Below, one piece after another: positions 1-7,700 of a DNA stretch of 64,000 nucleotides. Below the pieces are notes generated by a model. That model was not told the origin of the DNA. It searched no databases and was given only the letters and a program-made list of their open reading frames with translations. The position numbers were made by a program, and so were the translations under genes. This DNA comes from JBLMXQ01 sp050257855. GTDB lineage: Bacteria; Acidobacteriota; Vicinamibacteria; Vicinamibacterales; CAVVIG01. The stretch's first letter is position 1; each line of letters opens with the position of its first letter. The stretch covers positions 30,763-94,762 of the forward strand of contig JBLMXQ010000018.1 in assembly GCA_050257855.1 (NCBI GenBank), written 5' to 3'.

Positions 1-696
1 CAGCAGATGATTCTGGAAGACATCCCGGACGGCGCCGACCCCCTCGTAGAAGGCGCCCCGGCCGCGGACGCCGAACGTCTCCGCCATCGTGATCTGCATG
101 CTTTCGACGTGCGCGGCATTCCAGATCGGCTCCAGAAACGCGTTCGCGAACCGGAAGTACAGGAGGTTCTGCACCGCCTCCTTGCCGAGGAAATGATCGA
201 TGCGGTAGACGACCGGCTCGGGAAACGATTCGTGGAGGGTCGCGTTGAGGGCCCTCGCGGACGCGAGGTCACGACCGAACGGTTTTTCCACGACCACACG
301 AGCCTGCGCGACGGGACCCGACCGCGCCAGGCCGGACGCGACAGTACCGAACAGACTCGGCGGAATCGCCAGATAGAACAGCGGCCGTTCGGCCGAGCCG
401 AGCGCCTGCCGCAATTTGCCGAACGTATCGGGCGCCTCGTAGTCACCGGCCACGTACGCCAGGCGCGCGGCCAGACGACCAAAGGCGTCAGCGTCGACGC
501 CGCCATGCGCGGCGATGCTCTGGCGTGCACGCGCGCGCAGTTGTTCGATCGTCCAGTCCGGCTTGGCGACGCCGATGACCGGGATGTCCAGATGGCCGCG
601 GCGGGTCATCGCCTGCAGGGCAGGGAAGATCTGCTCGTAGGCGAGGTCGCCCGTGGCGCCGAACAAGACCAGGGCGTCGGAGTGAGGCTCAGGCAT
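1..696 (-). CDS. zwf: Glucose-6-phosphate dehydrogenase, N-terminal part
   Basis: Cytosolic enzyme that oxidises glucose-6-phosphate to 6-phosphogluconolactone with NAD(P)+, opening the oxidative pentose-phosphate and Entner-Doudoroff routes. Only the first 232 residues lie in the window; the family is about 450-510 residues, so the C-terminus, including the catalytic His region, is beyond the left edge. Seen: Rossmann loop GATGDLA at residues 13-19 and the active-site signature RIDHFLGKE at 165-173, whose His168 and Lys172 bind the substrate phosphate in characterised enzymes. The segment after the loop (YEQIF) differs from the usual KRK form. The ATG at 696 starts just before the nucleotide loop, as expected. 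The promoter must lie in 697-977, shared with a divergent small gene. Confidence 0.93.
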   Translation of the reverse strand, partial: MPEPHSDALVLFGATGDLAYEQIFPALQAMTRRGHLDIPVIGVAKPDWTIEQLRARARQSIAAHGGVDADAFGRLAARLAYVAGDYEAPDTFGKLRQALGSAERPLFYLAIPPSLFGTVASGLARSGPVAQARVVVEKPFGRDLASARALNATLHESFPEPVVYRIDHFLGKEAVQNLLYFRFANAFLEPIWNAAHVESMQITMAETFGVRGRGAFYEGVGAVRDVFQNHLL

Positions 697-977
697 GATC
701 ACGATTCTCTCGCATCCAGCGTCCCGCTCCGCATCCGGCCACACGGTCTCCGCCTGAACACCGCGACGTGTCGGCGCCAATGGCGGGCGCGCGTCAGCGG
801 CGCGAACGGTCGAGCCGGCTCACGCCGCGCGGTCAACGAGGGCGCTCATCGGCGTCACCGGCTCCGCCGCGCCGCCAGGATCTGTTGCGATGCGGCGCCC
901 GGCGGGCCCTGTGCCGTTGTGAACACCCTCGGTCTGTGCGCCGGGCGTAATCTGAGTGAGAAGAAATGGAGGACGTC

Positions 978-1208
978 ATGTCAGGGTATCGCAATCCTTT
1001 GATAGTCACGGTCATCTGGGTGCTCGTTGCCGCCGGACTCGGTTTCGCCTACGAGGCGGACCGCATCGGTGCCGGCACGCTGCTCTTTCTGGGCATCCTG
1101 GCGCTGACGTTGGGCGTGATCGTGGCGATCTTCCTGAGGAGACTGAGCCGCCCCGCCGACTCCGTGGAGCAAATGCTGTACAAGACCGATCATCCGACGC
1201 GAACGTAA
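978..1208 (+). CDS. Small two-helix membrane protein
   Basis: 76-residue protein of unknown function. Two hydrophobic segments are visible, about residues 8-23 (PLIVTVIWVLVAAGLG) and 38-57, joined by a short charged loop (YEADRIGAG) and followed by a basic, polar tail, so it is predicted to sit in the inner membrane. An in-frame ATG at 966 exists, but GGAGG at 968-972 lies five bases before the ATG at 978, which decides the start. It is divergent from zwf and convergent with the cupin gene. Length and codon use look like a real gene; no known family was recognised. Confidence 0.7.
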   Translation: MSGYRNPLIVTVIWVLVAAGLGFAYEADRIGAGTLLFLGILALTLGVIVAIFLRRLSRPADSVEQMLYKTDHPTRT

Positions 1209-1266
1209 GGTAACCGACCTGTTCTGTGAATTTGTCCCGGCTGATGACGACGCTTCGCCTTCGATG

Positions 1267-1662
1267 TCATCGCCCATACTGTTCGTCGCTGACTCCCTCC
1301 ATCCAGGCGACGGTCCTGCCGTCGAGCCGTTCCTGGATGGCGATGTGCGACATGGCGGTCGTTGGCGCGGCGCCATGCCAGTGTTTCTCGCCGGGCGCGA
1401 ACGAGATCACGTCACCCGGCCGGATTTCCTCGATCGGACCTCCCCAGCGCTGGGCGCGGCCGCAACCTGCGGTCACCACCAGCGTCTGGCCGAGCGGGTG
1501 CGTGTGCCATGCTGTCCGAGCGCCCGGCTCGAACGTGACGCTCGCGCCGACGACGCGTGCCGGATCGGCGGCTTCGAACAGAGGGTCGATCCGCACCGTG
1601 CCGGTGAAGTACTCCGCGGGACCCTTGCCGGACGGTTGTGAGCCGCTTCTCTTGATGTCCAT
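1267..1662 (-). CDS. Cupin protein of the (R)-hydroxynitrile lyase type
   Basis: 131-residue single-domain cupin. Seen: metal-binding His53, His55, Gln59 and His94 (motifs HTHPLGQ and EKHWHG) plus His96 and His106. Spacing, length and surrounding residues match the Mn-dependent (R)-selective hydroxynitrile lyase of Granulicella tundricola (GtHNL), including Ala40, Val42 and Gln110, the pocket positions known from engineering work. Family knowledge: such cupins reversibly add HCN to aldehydes in vitro; the natural role in acidobacteria is unknown and no cyanogenic pathway is visible here. The match to GtHNL is recalled, not computed. The next gene on the same strand is an aldo/keto reductase pseudogene. 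It could instead be a general cupin with another physiological substrate. Confidence 0.88.
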   Translation of the reverse strand: MDIKRSGSQPSGKGPAEYFTGTVRIDPLFEAADPARVVGASVTFEPGARTAWHTHPLGQTLVVTAGCGRAQRWGGPIEEIRPGDVISFAPGEKHWHGAAPTTAMSHIAIQERLDGRTVAWMEGVSDEQYGR

Positions 1663-1679
1663 GTTGGTGCGCGTGCCGA

Positions 1680-2173
1680 CTAGCGACCGGTCATCTGCTC
1701 CAGGTGTTCGGGGTACCGGGCTCCGCGAACCCTAACCTGTGAGGTTGCGTCATCGATCTCACGGAGATCGTCGGACGTCAGCTCGATGGCGGCAGCTCCG
1801 ACGTTCTCCTCGAGCCGGTGGAGCTTTGTCGTGCCCGGGATTGGAACAATCCACGCCTTCCGGGCGAGCAGCCACGCGAGCGCGATCTGGGCAGGTGTCG
1901 CCTTCTTCCGCTCCGCGATCCTGCCCAGCAGATCGACCAGGGCCAGATTCGCCTTCCGATTCTCGGGAGTGAATCGCGGGACGACGTTGCGGAAGTCGGA
2001 GCGGTCGAACGTCGTGTTCTCGTCGATCTTGCCCGTGAGGAAGCCCTTGCCGAGCGGACTGAACGGAACGAAGCCGCCGGACCGTAGCCGAAGCTCATGC
2101 CCATGCAGCCGAGCCCCAGCGCTGACACTTCCAGATTGCTCTTTCCAGGTCTGCGCTTCTGCATTGCTTCCAT
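1680..2173 (-). pseudogene. Aldo/keto reductase, internally deleted and frameshifted
   Basis: Remains of an NADPH-dependent aldo/keto reductase of the general-stress/YhdN type. The N-terminus (start ATG at 2173 or 2164) reads RRPGKSNLEVSALGLGCMGM up to FGYGP, then jumps at about 2078-2086 into the C-terminal part, which resumes in another frame at GFVPFSPLGKGFLTG and continues through IALAWLLARKAWIVPIPGTT to the TAG at 1680. Roughly 180 or more central codons, including the catalytic Asp-Tyr-Lys-His region, are missing, so no active enzyme can be made. Upstream (2238-2319) is another gene scrap, which suggests a decaying site. An assembly collapse is the main alternative. Confidence 0.85.
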
Positions 2174-2237
2174 TGAAACCCTTCGTCTGTGGCCTGATGC
2201 GTCGTACAAGACGCCGACGGCAGCTGCCGTCGGCCAT

Positions 2238-2319
2238 TGTGAACTTCTCGAGCAGGCGACGGAATCGCGGGTCATCGCGCAGGCTGTAGTAGTCGGTCCG
2301 TCTGCGGACCAGTGGTGGA
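2238..2319 (-). pseudogene. Possible remnant of the C-terminus of another protein
   Basis: Between the VOC gene and the aldo/keto reductase pseudogene, the minus strand reads TDYYSLRDDPRFRRLLEKF. This resembles the last residues of many acidobacterial TPR or TolB-like regulatory proteins, which typically end in LRDDPRFxxLLxK. No start codon, upstream domain or proper stop follows; the frame runs on into reductase debris. I read it as a truncated relic. The assignment rests on a short motif only. Confidence 0.35.
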
Positions 2320-2820
2320 CTAGTGGTGGGTGGGCTGCGGGGCCGCGAAGTTCTTCATGAACTCCTCCGTGCGCCGCTTCATTTCCTCCGGCGTGAAATC
2401 CTCCTTGTGCGTCGCGATCGTCCACTGGTACCCGTGCGGGTCGGTGAAGGTGCCGGAGCGATCGCCCCAGAACTGATCCGTCATCTGTCCCATGGGTCCG
2501 GGCCGCACCTCCGCGCCCGCCGCAATAGCGCGGTTGAACAGCGTGTCGCAGTCCTCCACGTAGACCCAGAGTGCCGCCGGCGAGCCGCCGATTGCTCTTG
2601 GGCCCTTCCCTCCGCCCATCGCGTCGTTCAACATGATGAGCGAGTTGCCGATGCGGATTTCCGCGTGCATGATCTTCCCGTCGGGTCCGACGGCGCGGGC
2701 CACTTCCTCGGCGCCGAGAGCCTTCTTGTACCAGTCGATGGCCGCCGCCGCGTTGTCGAGCGTGAGCTGCGGCGTCACCGTGTGGTGCCCTTCCGGAACT
2801 GCCTTCTTCGCTTTTGCCAT
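2320..2820 (-). CDS. VOC-family (PhnB/glyoxalase-like) protein
   Basis: 166-residue protein with one vicinal-oxygen-chelate repeat pair. Seen: HTVTPQLTLDNAAAAIDWYKKAL at the N-terminus (partner strand and helix of the first half), KIMHAEIRIGNSLIMLND, and DRSGTFTDPHGYQWTIATH, the strand that usually carries the last metal ligand. This arrangement is typical of PhnB/YdcJ-like proteins often annotated as glyoxalase or bleomycin-resistance relatives; the substrate cannot be predicted. GGAGG five bases before the ATG at 2820 fixes the start. A Lys/Glu-rich tail (about residues 140-166) follows the domain, as in Acidobacterial and proteobacterial homologues. Confidence 0.85.
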   Translation of the reverse strand: MAKAKKAVPEGHHTVTPQLTLDNAAAAIDWYKKALGAEEVARAVGPDGKIMHAEIRIGNSLIMLNDAMGGGKGPRAIGGSPAALWVYVEDCDTLFNRAIAAGAEVRPGPMGQMTDQFWGDRSGTFTDPHGYQWTIATHKEDFTPEEMKRRTEEFMKNFAAPQPTHH

Positions 2821-2928
2821 TCCGACCTCCTTCGCCCTACAGCGCAAGCCCACATTGTGGTCGTGGAGACGGCGCGACGGCAAGCTGATGAGAAACGCCA
2901 ACTCATCCGTCTGCCCGGGATCGATGGC

Positions 2929-4215
2929 TCAAAAAGCGGTCGTCTTCGCTCGCACCGTCACCTGCCTGCCGCTTCTTTCCAGGATGAGAACGTGAACCGT
3001 GCCAGGCTTCCCATGCAGCGCGGCAAACACCGCGCCGCGCGTCGCGCCGTTCACGCGAAGGCCGTCGACCTGAACCAGCTTGTCCCCTGCGCGAACCCCT
3101 TCGACGGTTTGCTTCCCGGCTTTCTCGGCAATCCCGGCGATGAAGTACCCTGCCTCATTGTCGTGCGTTTCCAGTGTCACGCCCACCTGATCGAGGTCGT
3201 GTGGATCGATGTCGCTCTCCCGCTCCCAGTAGGTCATGCGCCGGGGGAAATCAATCGTGACCCGAAATCCCTTCAGCACATTGCCGCCCAGCCAGCCGAT
3301 GACAGGCTCGGGAGCCTTCTTCGAATACCAGTCGAAGAAGTCTCCATGAACCTTGCTCTCGCCCGGTGCCGGAGGAAACGGAGGCGTTTCAGGGGCAATC
3401 CCGAGCACTCCAATCTGCTTCAGACGCAGTGAGGTGAGGCCGATCTCGGGCACACGCAGGATCGTGGCGCCGGCTTCCGCCCCACCGGCTCTGGTCTGCA
3501 TGTTGGCTTCCCCGACTGCTCCCGTCCCCCGCTTCCAGTCCGGATGAGCGTTCGCCCATTGCCTGGCGACCTCGTCGCGAACCCACGAGTACGCCGACCC
3601 CGAATCAACCGCCATCGCGTAAGGATGCCCCGCAATGACGGCCGTTACGGATATGAGCCCTGTCTTCTCGTTCACCCGACACGGAACGGCAACGCCTGCC
3701 GGCTCGAGCGTGTCCGGGCGCGCCATCGTCAGGCTTCGCCTCGCGTAATCGAACGTCACCTGAAAATCCTTCATGATCGCGCCCGGCAACACGGCCTCGA
3801 CCGGAACGGTCGCTCTTCCGTCGGGACCGGTCGAGAAAGAACCGGTGCTGGCCTCGACGGCGGACGATTCGACTCGAATTTCCAGCCGTCCGACGCGGAA
3901 TATCGCCGGATTGCCCCTGTCAATCTGCAGCTCCTTCCGCAGTCTCTCGTTGAGTACGAGGACAGGCGTTCCCAGGTCCACGAATGCCAATGCCTTGCGC
4001 AGAGTCCCGTCCGGCCGGACGAACGCCAGCTCGGCAAACATGCGATTGTCGTCGAGGATGAAGGGCACGGTTCCGGCCGAAGGCGCCGGCGAGGCAAGAG
4101 CAGGACGGGTGTGCGAGGGTATTGCCGAGGCGAGCAGCAACAACGGCAGGCAGCACCCAATTCTTGCCAGGCGGGACTTGTCGGACCTGCCGGTCACGGC
4201 GGTGATTTCCCCCAT
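2929..4215 (-). CDS. Secreted retropepsin-like aspartyl protease with PDZ domain
   Basis: 428-residue exported protein. Seen: a signal peptide (about residues 13-41, hydrophobic core CCLPLLLLASAI); a first retropepsin-like half in which the DTG motif has decayed to DLG (80-82); a second half with MAVDSGSAYSWV (Asp204) and the matching strand TIDFPRRMTYW near 320-330; and a PDZ domain from about 345 to 425. The family is the aspartyl_protease_2 plus PDZ group common in Acidobacteria, normally predicted to act in the periplasm. With one motif lost, activity is uncertain. An ATG at 4284 would extend it by 23 residues but would collide with the divergent start at 4283; the ATG at 4215 follows AAAGGT and is preferred. 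Confidence 0.8.
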   Translation of the reverse strand: MGEITAVTGRSDKSRLARIGCCLPLLLLASAIPSHTRPALASPAPSAGTVPFILDDNRMFAELAFVRPDGTLRKALAFVDLGTPVLVLNERLRKELQIDRGNPAIFRVGRLEIRVESSAVEASTGSFSTGPDGRATVPVEAVLPGAIMKDFQVTFDYARRSLTMARPDTLEPAGVAVPCRVNEKTGLISVTAVIAGHPYAMAVDSGSAYSWVRDEVARQWANAHPDWKRGTGAVGEANMQTRAGGAEAGATILRVPEIGLTSLRLKQIGVLGIAPETPPFPPAPGESKVHGDFFDWYSKKAPEPVIGWLGGNVLKGFRVTIDFPRRMTYWERESDIDPHDLDQVGVTLETHDNEAGYFIAGIAEKAGKQTVEGVRAGDKLVQVDGLRVNGATRGAVFAALHGKPGTVHVLILERSGRQVTVRAKTTAF

Positions 4216-4282
4216 GCCGACCTTTGACGCGGCGGCACGATTGGCGGTTTCGGACTGGCAGGAATCTTGTAGCGTCTCGGCC

Positions 4283-5605
4283 ATGCTGGACAGGATTCGT
4301 TCGTACCGGCGGATCGCGGGCCGGATGTTCGACGTCCGATCGCCGCAGGAGAGCCGCGAGCGCGCCGCTCACGCGGTCGCGCTGCTGCTCGTGTCCACGG
4401 CGGCAGTCGCCGGGTATGTCACCGGCGCGACAGGTCACCCTGTACCGTTCACGCTTTTTTCGGTTGCGATCGCGGCGAGCGCCGCGCACGGCGGCTTCGC
4501 GCCGGGGCTGGTGGCAACGCTTGCCGCGATCCTGGCCGGCGGAATCGGAGGTCCGGTGCCCGTCGACGCGCGCACGCGAGTGCTGTTCGGGGTTGAAGGC
4601 GTCTTGGTCGCCCTCATCGTCTCGGCGATCAGGTCCCGCCTTCTCGAAGCCGAGCTGCGGCTCGAGGCGGCCGAAGCGATGGTCGCCGATCTGAGGGTCC
4701 GGGACCGGCACGGGCGGCTGCTCGACGCAGCGCTGCGGCACCTCGAGGACACCGGCACCGAAACGGCGGTCGTCGTGCTGAACGATCGCGGCGCGATCAC
4801 GGAGTGGCGCAGCAGCGCGGAGCGGCTTTACGGTCACGCTGCCGGCGACATCGCCGGGGCGTCGGTGGTGTCGTTGTCGTTCGAAGACGACTGGCCCGCC
4901 CTGCTGCGCGCCGCGGCGGAGACAGGGTCGGTTCGGCGATCGGCCGTGCACCGCCGCGCGGACGGGTCGCGCATGCAGGTCGAGCTCGAGCTCAAGCCCC
5001 TTCTCGATGCCGACGCACGCGGATTCACCCTCGCCGTGAAGGACCTGGCCCGACGCCTCGAGTGGGACGACTACCGCGAGGCGGCCACGCGGGCGCAGGC
5101 GGCGCTGCAGCAAGCGGCGGACGATGCGCGGCAGCAGCTGGCGGCGCTCGAGAGTCTCACCGACCCGGCGCTGAACCCCCTCGCCGGGCCCGCGATGGTC
5201 ACGGAGCTCCTCGATCGGCTGCGCACGACGCTCGGCGCCGACGGCGCGGCGCTGGTGGCGCCCGGGCGGGTCGGGGCGCGCCTCGTCGCCGCGAGCGGGA
5301 TGCAGCCGACCGGTTCAGCTCCCGGCGGTGGGGAGAATCCGCCCCTGACGCCCGGCCGCGTCGCCCTCGTTCACAACGACCCGGCGCGGGTGGAGCAATT
5401 GAGCGCCCTTTGCTGGCCGGGCGACGTGTCCTCGTTGATGATCGTGCCCGTTGTCCACGACGGGCACGTGTGGTCGACGGTCGAGGTCGTGAGCGAACGA
5501 TCGCGGCGCGCGAGCGACTGGGACGTGGCGCTCGCCCGCATCGTTGCCGATCGCCTGGCGGCCGTGGTGGCGCAGGACCGCTGGCTTCCGGCGAAGGTAT
5601 CCTGA
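4283..5605 (+). CDS. Membrane sensor protein: DUF4118, PAS and GAF domains, no kinase
   Basis: 440-residue protein. Seen in order: hydrophobic segments at about 30-50, 53-70, 72-90 and 99-115 forming a KdpD-like DUF4118 membrane domain; a helical linker (118-150); a PAS domain about 160-255 (VVVLNDRGAITEWRSSAERL); a coiled helix about 262-295; and a GAF-like domain about 300-432. There is no HisKA, HATPase, GGDEF or phosphatase domain, so it is an input module without visible output; it may partner with another protein or may be C-terminally reduced. The start at ATG 4283 has only a weak ribosome site. It is divergent from the aspartyl protease. Confidence 0.72.
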   Translation: MLDRIRSYRRIAGRMFDVRSPQESRERAAHAVALLLVSTAAVAGYVTGATGHPVPFTLFSVAIAASAAHGGFAPGLVATLAAILAGGIGGPVPVDARTRVLFGVEGVLVALIVSAIRSRLLEAELRLEAAEAMVADLRVRDRHGRLLDAALRHLEDTGTETAVVVLNDRGAITEWRSSAERLYGHAAGDIAGASVVSLSFEDDWPALLRAAAETGSVRRSAVHRRADGSRMQVELELKPLLDADARGFTLAVKDLARRLEWDDYREAATRAQAALQQAADDARQQLAALESLTDPALNPLAGPAMVTELLDRLRTTLGADGAALVAPGRVGARLVAASGMQPTGSAPGGGENPPLTPGRVALVHNDPARVEQLSALCWPGDVSSLMIVPVVHDGHVWSTVEVVSERSRRASDWDVALARIVADRLAAVVAQDRWLPAKVS

Positions 5606-5726
5606 TTCGCCGGCGCAGGACGCCGCCACGAATACCCCGCATATCCCCGCCCCTCATTCGTCTGCGGTGGCCCATTTCGCGGCGATTGGATCCGCGGACC
5701 GTGATCCACCGCCGCGGCGACAGCCA

Positions 5727-5915
5727 GCGCTTTCCGCGCCCATACGCGAACTCGATGCGCTCGGTCCGAATGCCACAATGCCGACAGACGACTCGTCGCT
5801 GCGGGTGCACCAGCGTGACGCGATGCGAGGCCCACGGCAGGTCGTCCCAGATGCGATCGCGCGTCGACCGCACAACGCGAAACCCGGGCGGCCCGAGAAT
5901 CCGCGTACAATCGCA
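5727..5915 (-). pseudogene. Remnant of a transposase N-terminal zinc ribbon (ISL3-like)
   Basis: In this 358-base stretch without an intact gene, the minus strand encodes a short protein-like segment: IWDDLPWASHRVTLV followed by RRVVCRHCGIRTERIEFA. A Leu-Pro strand, basic strands and a CxxC ribbon are the layout of the N-terminal zinc-binding part of ISL3-family (IS204/IS1001) transposases. The paired upstream cysteines are degraded (CDC then no second CxxC), no start is evident, and the DDE catalytic domain is absent; the frame runs into the 3' end of the sensor gene. I infer an old insertion-sequence scrap. No terminal inverted repeats were found. Confidence 0.5.
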
Positions 5916-5963
5916 TCGCGATCCCACTCGCTTTCCCGTGCTGGCAGCACTCAAGAGGTCCGC

Positions 5964-6929
5964 ATGAAAGCGGCCGTTCTACATGCCTTTGGACAATCCC
6001 CTCGTTATGAGGACTTCGCCGATCCCCAAGCGACTGAGGGCGAAGTGCTGGTGCGGGTCAAAGCCGCGTCGCTGAAGAACGTCGACAAGATGATGGCGAG
6101 TGGTTCGCATTACGACCGCCTCCCTGACCTCCCGTGCGTGTGCGGCGTCGACGGGGTCGGCCTCCTTGAGGACGGGGCTCGGGTGTATTGCGGCGGAGCC
6201 CGACCGCCTTACGGGATGATGGCCGAGCGCACCGTTGTCTCCCGAGTCTGGTGTTTGCCAGTTCCTGAGCAGGTCGATGATGTCACCGCCGCCGCTCTGC
6301 CGAATCCTGCGCTATCGGCTTGGCTTTCGCTGACCTGGCGCGCCCGACTCCAGCCGGGCGAGATGGTCCTGATTCTTGGGGCGACCGGGGTCGCGGGCCA
6401 ACTCGCCGTCCAGATTGCCAAGCACCTTGGCGCTGAACGGGTGGTGGCTGCCGGACGCAATCGTCGCGTCTTGACGACATTGCGCGATCTGGGCGCCGAC
6501 GCGACCATCGCGCTCGATCTGTCGGATCAAGAGCTGACCGCCGCCTTCATCCGCGAGGCCGGCCCCAGGCGGTTCGACGTTGTTCTCGACTTTGTGTGGG
6601 GTCATCCCACGGAAGTCCTGCTGGCGGCCCTCACTCGTCATGACGTGAAGATCGCAGCTTCCAGAACCCGGTTGGTGGAGATCGGAGAGATGGCAGGGCC
6701 GACGATCGCACTCTCTGCTGCAGCCTTGCGCAGTTCGGGGCTCGAGCTGTACGGGAGCGGCGGAGGGAGTGTTCCGCACGAGGCGATCTTCGAGGCTTTC
6801 CCCCAGGTGTGGGCCCTAGCCAGCGGAGGCAAGCTCCGCATCAAGACCGAACCGATTCCACTCGCCGATGTTGAAAATGCCTGGCAGCGGCGAGATCTTG
6901 ATGGCCGCCGGCTGGTCCTTGTCCCGTGA
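5964..6929 (+). CDS. Zinc-independent MDR oxidoreductase (quinone-oxidoreductase-like)
   Basis: 321-residue NAD(P)H-dependent enzyme of the medium-chain dehydrogenase/reductase superfamily. Seen: an N-terminal GroES-like fold starting MKAAVLHAFG, without the cysteine cluster of structural-zinc alcohol dehydrogenases, and the nucleotide-binding loop LILGATGVAGQLAVQ at 136-150. The substrate is probably a small quinone or enone, but this is not predictable. AAGAGG at 5953-5958 precedes the ATG at 5964, which rejects longer upstream starts; a TACAAT box at 5906-5911 could be its -10. It stands alone, just after the ISL3-like relic. Confidence 0.85.
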   Translation: MKAAVLHAFGQSPRYEDFADPQATEGEVLVRVKAASLKNVDKMMASGSHYDRLPDLPCVCGVDGVGLLEDGARVYCGGARPPYGMMAERTVVSRVWCLPVPEQVDDVTAAALPNPALSAWLSLTWRARLQPGEMVLILGATGVAGQLAVQIAKHLGAERVVAAGRNRRVLTTLRDLGADATIALDLSDQELTAAFIREAGPRRFDVVLDFVWGHPTEVLLAALTRHDVKIAASRTRLVEIGEMAGPTIALSAAALRSSGLELYGSGGGSVPHEAIFEAFPQVWALASGGKLRIKTEPIPLADVENAWQRRDLDGRRLVLVP

Positions 6930-7064
6930 CAAACCCGCCCGCCAGCGCGCGCACCCGCTGGCGGTGCCGCAGCTTTCGTTTCCGGTTCTTCTGGAACCGT
7001 GCCCGATCGCCGTTTCGTTCTGACATTTGTGCTCCCTCGATGAAAGCCGCGCCCGCGCCACTCG

Positions 7065-7292
7065 TCAGGAGCGCGACCGGACACTATCGTCGTCACATCG
7101 CCGACCTGCCTGCGCGGGCCGATCGGCGTCCGACGCCTGCTCGAGCTCGGCCAGACGCTCGACTGCCTTCGCCTTGAGTGCAGCGGCGTCACGCGCGATG
7201 GCCGCCTCGCCGGCGCGTTCCACATGCGGCAGGCGACTGTCCAGCGCGGCTATCAATTCGCGCAGCACCCGGATTTCAGCCGAATCGTTCAC
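7065..7292 (-). CDS. Small helical hypothetical protein
   Basis: 75-residue protein. The core (EIRVLRELIAALDSRL, then EAAIARDAAALKAKAVERL) is strongly helical with regular Leu/Ala spacing and charged faces, so a short helical hairpin or coiled coil is likely; the C-terminal 20 residues are polar and probably disordered. The GTG at 7292 is chosen because GAGG lies four to five bases upstream; a longer version from an ATG at 7385 would add an unlikely N-terminus. Function is unknown. It lies downstream of the ACP gene on the same strand, 132 bases away. Confidence 0.55.
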   Translation of the reverse strand: MNDSAEIRVLRELIAALDSRLPHVERAGEAAIARDAAALKAKAVERLAELEQASDADRPAQAGRRCDDDSVRSRS

Positions 7293-7424
7293 GAGCCCTC
7301 GTTGCAGGTGCCTTGGTGAGGGCTGGAGGCCGGAATGGCCGCAGAGCTCAGGAAAGCAGAACCACGTCAAGTATACCGCGTCCACTGACGCAGCACGCGT
7401 TCACGGCATCGCCCGAGATGCCGT

Positions 7425-7700
7425 TCATCCCAGCCGCAGCTTCTTTTGCAGGTAGGCGGTCACGTTCGCGATCGAATCGAGATTGTCGGGCACGAGCTCG
7501 TGATTCTCGATCTTTATGTGAAACGTCTGCTCCAGGAACGCGATGAGCTCGAGGACGCCCATCGAGTCCACGATCCCCGACTCGAGCAGCGAGTCGCCGC
7601 GGGCGATCGGCGTGGACTCGTCCCCGAACAGGAAGTTACTGACGATGAAGTTCCGGACCGTCGTCTCGGTGGTGTCCATATCCGTCGTCGTCCGAAGCAT
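7425..7700 (-). CDS. Acyl carrier protein
   Basis: 91-residue carrier protein. Seen: LLESGIVDSMGVLELIAFLE with Ser46 as the phosphopantetheine attachment site, followed by helices ending AYLQKKL. It is the last gene of a five-gene minus-strand operon and its first 65 bases overlap the end of the AMP-ligase gene, so co-translation with its probable loading enzyme is likely. GGAGAGGG upstream supports the ATG at 7700; an internal ATG at 7679 is possible. It is not the housekeeping fatty-acid AcpP: the sequence is of the stand-alone type used with free ligases, as in D-alanylation or surface-polysaccharide decoration systems. Confidence 0.9.
   Translation of the reverse strand: MLRTTTDMDTTETTVRNFIVSNFLFGDESTPIARGDSLLESGIVDSMGVLELIAFLEQTFHIKIENHELVPDNLDSIANVTAYLQKKLRLG

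Noticed and set aside
7..1002. Long plus-strand frame of 331 codons at the left edge
   Set aside because: It is antisense to the zwf coding strand, which shows clear G6PDH motifs; the plus product has no protein-like features.
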